Shown here: in pieces, positions 58,110 to 64,000 of the stretch
How positions within the stretch are numbered: position 1 is the stretch's first letter
How the letters are laid out: each line of letters begins with the position of its first letter
Assembly (NCBI GenBank): GCA_020284085.1
Contig: JACEVL010000494.1
Span: 920,001 to 984,000, forward strand
Origin: Aporrectodea caliginosa
Taxonomy: Eukaryota > Annelida > Clitellata > Crassiclitellata > Lumbricidae
DNA length: 64,000 nt
Direction: 5' to 3'
Program-made: the position numbers and the translations under genes
Notes under the pieces: model-generated
Database searches by the model: none
Seen by the model: the letters and a program-made list of their open reading frames with translations, nothing else
What the model was told of the DNA's origin: nothing

Positions 58110-58880
58110 TGAATCATTCATATTTCATTGATCTTACGTCATCCTCATCCTGAAACGTTATAGTTTTTTAGTTTTACGTCATAATTAATTTTGTCGTTCA
58201 TTTCTTAAAATCTTTGGTTTATTTCACAATTTGTTGTTTCTACGTCATAACTTTGTTCCTATTCCTTTAGGCCCCTACGTCATAATTCTTTTTATATGAC
58301 GTCATGATTTCTGCACTTAATATTGGTTGAGATGTGTCACCAAGAAATGCCTTTTTCGCGCGATTCCAACAGTCAATTTTGCATTTCTCCGTGATAGAAA
58401 GAACACAACGTTGACACAAAATTATTATAAGCCCACCCTGTAATAATAGTCCCAGGCCCACCACACAAAATTATTCCTGAATTATATGAATTATTCATAC
58501 GTCATTGATATTACGTCATCCTCATCCTGAAACGTTATAGTTGTCTAGTTTTTACGTCATAATTAATTTTGTCGTTCATTTCTTAAAGTCTTCGGTTTAT
58601 TTCACAATTTGTGTTGTTTCTACGTCATAGCTTTGTTCCTATGCCTTTTTTACGTCATAATTAATTTTGTCGTTCATTTCTTTAAATCTTATTTCACAAT
58701 TTGTGTTGTTTCTACGTCATAGCCTTGTTCCTATGCCTTTACGTCATAATTCTTTTTATATTACGTCGTGATTTTCCACTTAATATTGGTTTAGATGTGT
58801 CACCAAGAAATTACTTTTTCGCGCGATTTCAACAGTCAATTTTGCATTTCTCCGTGATCGAAAGAACACAACGTTCACAC
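58110..58880 (+). repeat. tandem duplication with TACGTCA motif array downstream of EHD
   Basis: A unit of about 300-390 bp at roughly 58110-58410 is repeated at 58490-58880. The second copy contains an internal extra duplication of about 95 bp (TTACGTCATAATTAATTTTG ... CCTATGCC). Eleven TACGTCA words and one TGACGTCA (58298-58305) lie in this block. No ORF of note. Confidence 0.85.
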
Positions 58881-60917
58881 ATAAACCCACTACACTTATT
58901 CCAATTAGGCGTAGTTGTAGGCCTCCGTAGACAAAAGATTATAACAGTCTATCGTCTAGAAGCAACTGGTGTTATTAGATCGAGAAAGGTAGGCCTAGGT
59001 ACAGTTTTGAAAATGGCGTTGGCTCACATCGGCATTCGGCAGCCTTTCCCTTAGTCGATCCGAAATCTTTCGTGCCTCCCTTCAAATTCATGGTTACCAA
59101 CCCGACGTTTCGAAATTATTAACGTAGATTTTTCGTCAATTTTATAGGAACAATCGAAAGGAAGTTCAGTAGTGCTCGAAACAGTAGGCTATGTCGCCGT
59201 ATAGGCCTAGACTCGAAATTGCTCAACTTAAGCAATCCACCTTATTTTGCCTGTACTCTCTGGATGTTGACCCCTGCCTCGACGTTTTTTAGATAGCTGG
59301 TTCCCGCGACTTCCTTTCTGATATCTTTGCATTACGATTACCTTTCTGATATCTTTGCATTATGCAATAAGTCTTACTCAAAATTACGAAAAATGAATAG
59401 CTAATGGCTTTAGCCTACATAGTTTTTTTAATATATTTCTTAACAGAATATTGAAAATATTAGGCCTAGGCCTACCTCAAGATTAGGCAATCATTCTGTG
59501 ACATCATGAAGACGTCACAGAAAATGTTTATTGGGATTTATCAGCAAAATGCATCGACTTCCGCCTTTTAGCCTAAAAGTCTTTCAAAAGTCTGCAAGAA
59601 GCACATGTGCATAACTTTGTCGGTTCAGCCACTGATCGTTAGCTCAGTGCCAGTCAGTGGCAAGACGACAGTGACCGACTCCATGGCTTTCTGGCGTCAA
59701 GAGAAAAGTCAGTCGCTAGATTTTAACAGATAGGCCTACTTGGAAATAGTAAAGAAAGCCAATAGAAAGCCAGTCTGATGCTCGCGTCACGTAACAGCTT
59801 AACAATCGGTAGGTTGTATAGGGGATAATAGGCCTACAAGTGACTTCACAGTTTTGCTGTCGCAGAGATTTCGTATATTGTACAAAGAACATATAACTGT
59901 CACAAATAATTGTAACATGAATTTTTGGTTTTTGGTGATCAACAAGCTTATTGAAGTATGCATACAGGCATACGGGCTGTCAACAGTTGACTCATTGACT
60001 GAGTGCGTGGCTTGTTTTGGCTCAATGTTGCCGAGTCTAACTTGAGACGCCCAATCTCGAAGAGAACTTTTAGCCGATTCGAAACGCATATCTGCTTAGC
60101 CTGTACATTAAATAGTGGCGTTATATTAATAGAAACAGTTAAACTGGCGTGTAAATAAATTATAAATAGGCTATACTGTAAATTAACGAGTGTGTGAAAT
60201 GTAATAAGTTTAACAACTGATGCTTTAGCATTTCGCATTTTATAATAATTATTTATGAAACGAATTAAACTTCAAGGATCGATATTAAGGCAAAAAGCGG
60301 CCAAGTGTAGAGTTAAATATTCGATTATTTATCAGCTTGGAGCAGTTTTTAGCTTTTGATGATTTCAAGTGTAGGCCACTGTTGACGCGATATGTATTGT
60401 TACTACTACACAAGGCGCAGCTTTAGGACTGGAGGCTATTTTGTCGTTAGCTTCAACAGCGCCGGAATCTTCTGTCATCAGAATAATGGTGCCAGTGACG
60501 AGCACGAGGAATTATAGTCACAAAGTTAGTGTTTTACAATTTCAAAATGCTTCAATACTGAGGAATTTTATTAAGTTTTGTCACCAATTTTATCTGTGCC
60601 ATATGCGAACTTTGCTGGAAGACATTAAAAATCAGTGAGAGACGGCATACAAGTTTTGTATATAATATACAGACATATTAACACATATATAGTCTAGAGC
60701 TTACGTTGTCTGCTAGACTGAATATTTTAGTCATTACAACCTGCAGTCACCTGTTTAGTTTTATTGCTGTTAATATTTATCAAATTAAATTGCCTTGCTT
60801 TATTAGACAAAGCCGCAATTAGAGGAGAAATATCAATCGTAGTCTAGACTGCCTAGGCCTACAAAATTGATCACTGTCTAAATGAATAATGAGAGGCAGT
60901 TTCTTCTCTAGTAACCT
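58881..60917. other. non-coding, no gene seen
   Basis: Only short ORFs. A decayed LINE tail (AGCTGGTTCCCGCGACTTCC ... ATTACGATTACC) lies near 59297-59345. Confidence 0.5.
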
Positions 60918-61020
60918 GTAGCTCCACCAACTCGGGTGGTGCCAGTGCCAAGCCTGGATGAAGGAGGAGGGCGACGCTGGTCGTCTTGGTTACGATAGAG
61001 CGTCGTTAAACAGACACTAT
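60918..61020 (+). repeat. LINE-like 3' end, GCCTGG...GGCGACGC family
   Basis: CCAACTCGGGTGGTGCCAG, GCCAAGCCTGGATGAAGGAG, GAGGGCGACGCTGG and GAGCGTCGTTAAACAGACAC match the minus-strand copy at 53592. Confidence 0.65.
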
Positions 61021-63933
<2,913 letters not shown>

Positions 63934-64000
63934 CAGTGGCGTCACCACGATTTAAAATGTAGTACGACAAAATGGGAAGTTAGGGGTGTGGGCTTCCCCA
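63934..64000 (+). mobile_element. possible hAT terminus at window edge
   Basis: CAGTGGCGTCACCACG at about 63936 resembles hAT terminal repeats of the CAGTGGCGTA type. The rest lies beyond the window. Confidence 0.35.

Overview
This is a gene-poor, repeat-dense stretch of an animal (metazoan) nuclear genome. The evidence is spliced genes with GT-AG introns, long introns full of microsatellites, LINE (non-LTR) retrotransposon fragments, several hAT-type DNA transposons and tRNA-derived SINE-like sequences. No prokaryotic operon, CRISPR array or rRNA was seen. The two recognisable genes (an EHD-family dynamin-like ATPase and a secreted LBP/BPI) look invertebrate-like, and the abundant taggcctac-type words would suit a marine invertebrate, possibly a deuterostome. 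The phylum cannot be fixed from the sequence alone.

Layout. 1-12.5 kb: no host gene. It holds direct-repeat-flanked inserts, a C-rich/AT-rich block, three hAT-type elements (2442-3693, 6482-7359, 7990-9119), a 350-bp (GAT)n array and a 21/22-bp minisatellite. 12.5-18.3 kb: a polypyrimidine tract, then a CpG-rich locus with a CRE/YY1-like promoter cluster (about 14.5-14.7 kb) and a long ORF for an unrecognised single-pass membrane protein (16020-17438). 19-20 kb: a 5'-truncated LINE. 22.2-25.0 kb, minus strand: a complete three-exon LBP/BPI gene (503 aa, all introns phase 0) with poly(A) signal and TATA-like box. 25-46 kb: repeats only, including two long tetranucleotide arrays in opposite orientations, a 418-bp hAT MITE with a perfect 8-bp target-site duplication (39381-39798), a TIR element (43987-44834) and a 99-bp inverted repeat (37014-37379). 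46.2-58.0 kb, plus strand: a two-coding-exon EHD gene (566 aa) interrupted by a 10.1-kb intron packed with repeats and a second LINE fragment. 58.1-58.9 kb: tandem duplications carrying about twelve TACGTCA/TGACGTCA motifs. 59-64 kb: mostly featureless, with LINE/SINE scraps, a (CA)50 array and a possible transposon end at the right edge.

The genes do not form a pathway. LBP/BPI is a secreted lipopolysaccharide-binding immune protein, EHD remodels endocytic membranes, and the membrane protein is of unknown role. The most unusual points are the extra 33-residue tail after the EHD EH domain, the mosaic hAT element carrying a piece of LINE polymerase, the perfect 48-bp duplication around a deleted hAT copy, and the CRE-like motif array downstream of EHD. 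No convincing entirely new multi-gene system was found.
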